From NCBI GenBank assembly GCA_012513725.1, contig JAAZBQ010000043.1, positions 1 through 6,357 on the forward strand: 6,357 nucleotides of DNA, in the 5' to 3' direction. Under the pieces are notes generated by a model, which saw only the letters and a list, made by a program, of their open reading frames with translations, was not told the DNA's origin and did no database searches. Below are positions 5,494-6,357 of this stretch, piece after piece (positions within the stretch are counted from its first letter, which is position 1; each line of letters starts with the position of its first letter). The position numbers were made by a program, and so were the translations under genes. Source of the stretch: Chloroflexota bacterium. Its GTDB lineage: Bacteria > Chloroflexota > Anaerolineae > UBA1429.

Positions 5494-6216
5494 GTGGCCG
5501 CGGGAGGCGCTCTCGTCGCCATGGGCATCGCGGCGGGTGTGCTCTGGCTGGCACAGGCGGCCCTCGCCCACCGGCTGCCGGGAGTCGCGGTGCGGCGAGC
5601 GCTCATCGGCGTGGCGTTGGCGGCGTCGGTCCTCACCGCTGTGCTGTGGGCCGCCCACGGGGCCACGCCGGTGGGAACGCCGGGGATGGCGCTGGCGGTG
5701 CTAGGGCTCGCGCTGGGGGCCTGGGTCGTTCCGCCGGCCGTGGGTGGGCGGAGCGCGCGGGCCCTCGCCGCGGCCGCAGGCGCCCTGACCCTGGCGGGGA
5801 CAGCGCTGCCCGTGGGACCCCCGGCGGTCGTCGTCGCGCGGGGCTGGCGGCTCCTCTCCGACGGCGCCCTGGCGCTGGGCGTGGGCAGCCTGCTGGCGGG
5901 CGCGATGTGGCCGGCGACCGGGTCGGGAGCGGCCGACCGCAGGCTCCCGGTGGGCACTGCGCTCATCCTGGGCATCCTGGCCCTGGTGGCCTATGCGGCG
6001 GGGGCGCAGCAGCACCTGGGGGACTATGCGCCCGGGAGCCCGGGGATGAGCCACCGGTTCGCCGCGCTGCTGGCGATCGCGCTGGTGGCCGTCGATGGGG
6101 GCGCGCGACGTCGCGCACCGATCCTGGCGGCGGGGCTCTTCGGCGCGCTCGTGGTGTTGGCGTCCTCTCCCCTGGCGGCGTGGCTGGGGACGGCGGAGGC
6201 GGTGATCTACCCATGA
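5494..6216 (+). CDS. Polytopic membrane protein, possible degenerate CcsA/ResC homologue
   Basis: This 240-residue, highly hydrophobic product has about eight predicted helices (roughly 4-22, 34-54, 63-81, 87-105, 117-137, 151-170, 186-201 and 208-226). It begins with GTG one base after the resB-like TAA, with GGGGAG 10 nt upstream inside that gene, so translation is probably coupled; an internal ATG at 5521 is an alternative start. Its place after resB and its helix plan suggest CcsA/ResC. The segment GPPAVVVARGWRLLSDGALALG (108-129) recalls the CcsA 'P.l.S.WL.iH' region, and GAQQHLGDYAPGSPGMSH (170-187) falls where WAxxxWGxxWxWDPKE would be. No WWD tryptophan is present there. Homology is therefore inferred from position and pattern; it may instead be an unrelated membrane protein. 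His residues at 26, 54, 174 and 187 are the only candidate haem ligands of that type. Confidence 0.7.
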   Translation: MAAGGALVAMGIAAGVLWLAQAALAHRLPGVAVRRALIGVALAASVLTAVLWAAHGATPVGTPGMALAVLGLALGAWVVPPAVGGRSARALAAAAGALTLAGTALPVGPPAVVVARGWRLLSDGALALGVGSLLAGAMWPATGSGAADRRLPVGTALILGILALVAYAAGAQQHLGDYAPGSPGMSHRFAALLAIALVAVDGGARRRAPILAAGLFGALVVLASSPLAAWLGTAEAVIYP

Positions 6217-6357
6217 ACGGAACGAACAGACCGATCGTCGTGGGCGTGGCCGGGGGCACCGGCGCCGGCAAGACGACCATCTCGCGCACCATTCTCGAGC
6301 GCATCGGCCACGAGCGCATCGCCTACATCCAGCACGACTCGTACTATCGGGATCTGA
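6213..6357 (+). CDS. udk: Uridine kinase, N-terminal part (3' partial)
   Basis: The 48 visible residues start MNGTNRPIVVGVAGGTGAGK, with the Walker A P-loop GGTGAGKTT at residues 14-22. The family motif IQHDSYYRDL follows at the end of the visible part, matching the 'lsqDsYYkd' of uridine kinases. The enzyme phosphorylates uridine and cytidine to UMP and CMP in pyrimidine salvage, in the cytosol. Its ATG overlaps the previous gene's TGA (ATGA), and GGTGATC at 6201-6207 can serve as a ribosome site, so it is probably co-translated with the membrane protein. The rest of the roughly 205-220 residues usual for the family lies right of the window. Phosphoribulokinase shares the P-loop, but the DSYY motif and spacing favour Udk. 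Confidence 0.9.
   Translation, partial: MNGTNRPIVVGVAGGTGAGKTTISRTILERIGHERIAYIQHDSYYRDL

Noticed and set aside
4788..5975. Long minus-strand open frame (395 codons) opposite the resB-like and membrane protein genes
   Set aside because: Its product is Pro/Ala/Arg-rich and low in order, with no recognisable domain. It is antisense to two well-supported genes, as expected from stop-poor GC-rich DNA.

Overview
The window is very GC-rich bacterial DNA with tightly packed genes, sigma70-type promoters, strong Shine-Dalgarno sites and two GTG starts. The mix of HflX, an eIF-2B-family protein, a coiled-coil double zinc-ribbon protein and a ResB-type (System II) cytochrome c assembly protein next to uridine kinase would suit a GC-rich Chloroflexota lineage such as Thermomicrobia or a relative. 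This placement is inference from gene content and composition only; no marker gene settles it.

Layout. (1) 1-290, plus: the 3' end of hflX, with an acidic tail built from a 15-bp tandem repeat. (2) 291-378: a convergent intergenic gap with an A/T-richer patch holding two identical palindromes and iterated GGGAT words. (3) 3253-379, minus: a three-gene unit read leftwards, consisting of an eIF-2B/MtnA-family protein with a GTG start, a small single-pass membrane protein, and a 458-residue AlbA_2 / HATPase_c_4 / winged-helix protein. It is driven by a good promoter (TTGGCG-17-TATAAT). (4) 3254-3433: a divergent promoter region. (5) 3434-3976, plus: a cytosolic coiled-coil protein with two C-terminal zinc ribbons. 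(6) 3977-4118: a promoter (TTGACG-17-TATACT) and a leader of about 79 nt. (7) 4119-6357, plus: a tightly coupled set of a ResB-like four-helix membrane protein, a polytopic protein with a GTG start one base after the resB stop, and udk (uridine kinase), whose ATG overlaps the previous stop (ATGA) and which runs off the window.

The most interesting points are these. The polytopic protein sits where CcsA/ResC would be expected after resB and has a CcsA-like helix plan, but none of the tryptophans of the haem-binding WWD signature. The eIF-2B-family protein keeps the GAD...NKIGT core but has Ser where MtnA and ribose-1,5-bisphosphate isomerase carry their catalytic Cys. The palindrome/GGGAT cluster between the convergent genes is unexplained. 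I see no CRISPR array, insertion sequence, tRNA or rRNA, and no gene-free stretch longer than 300 bases.
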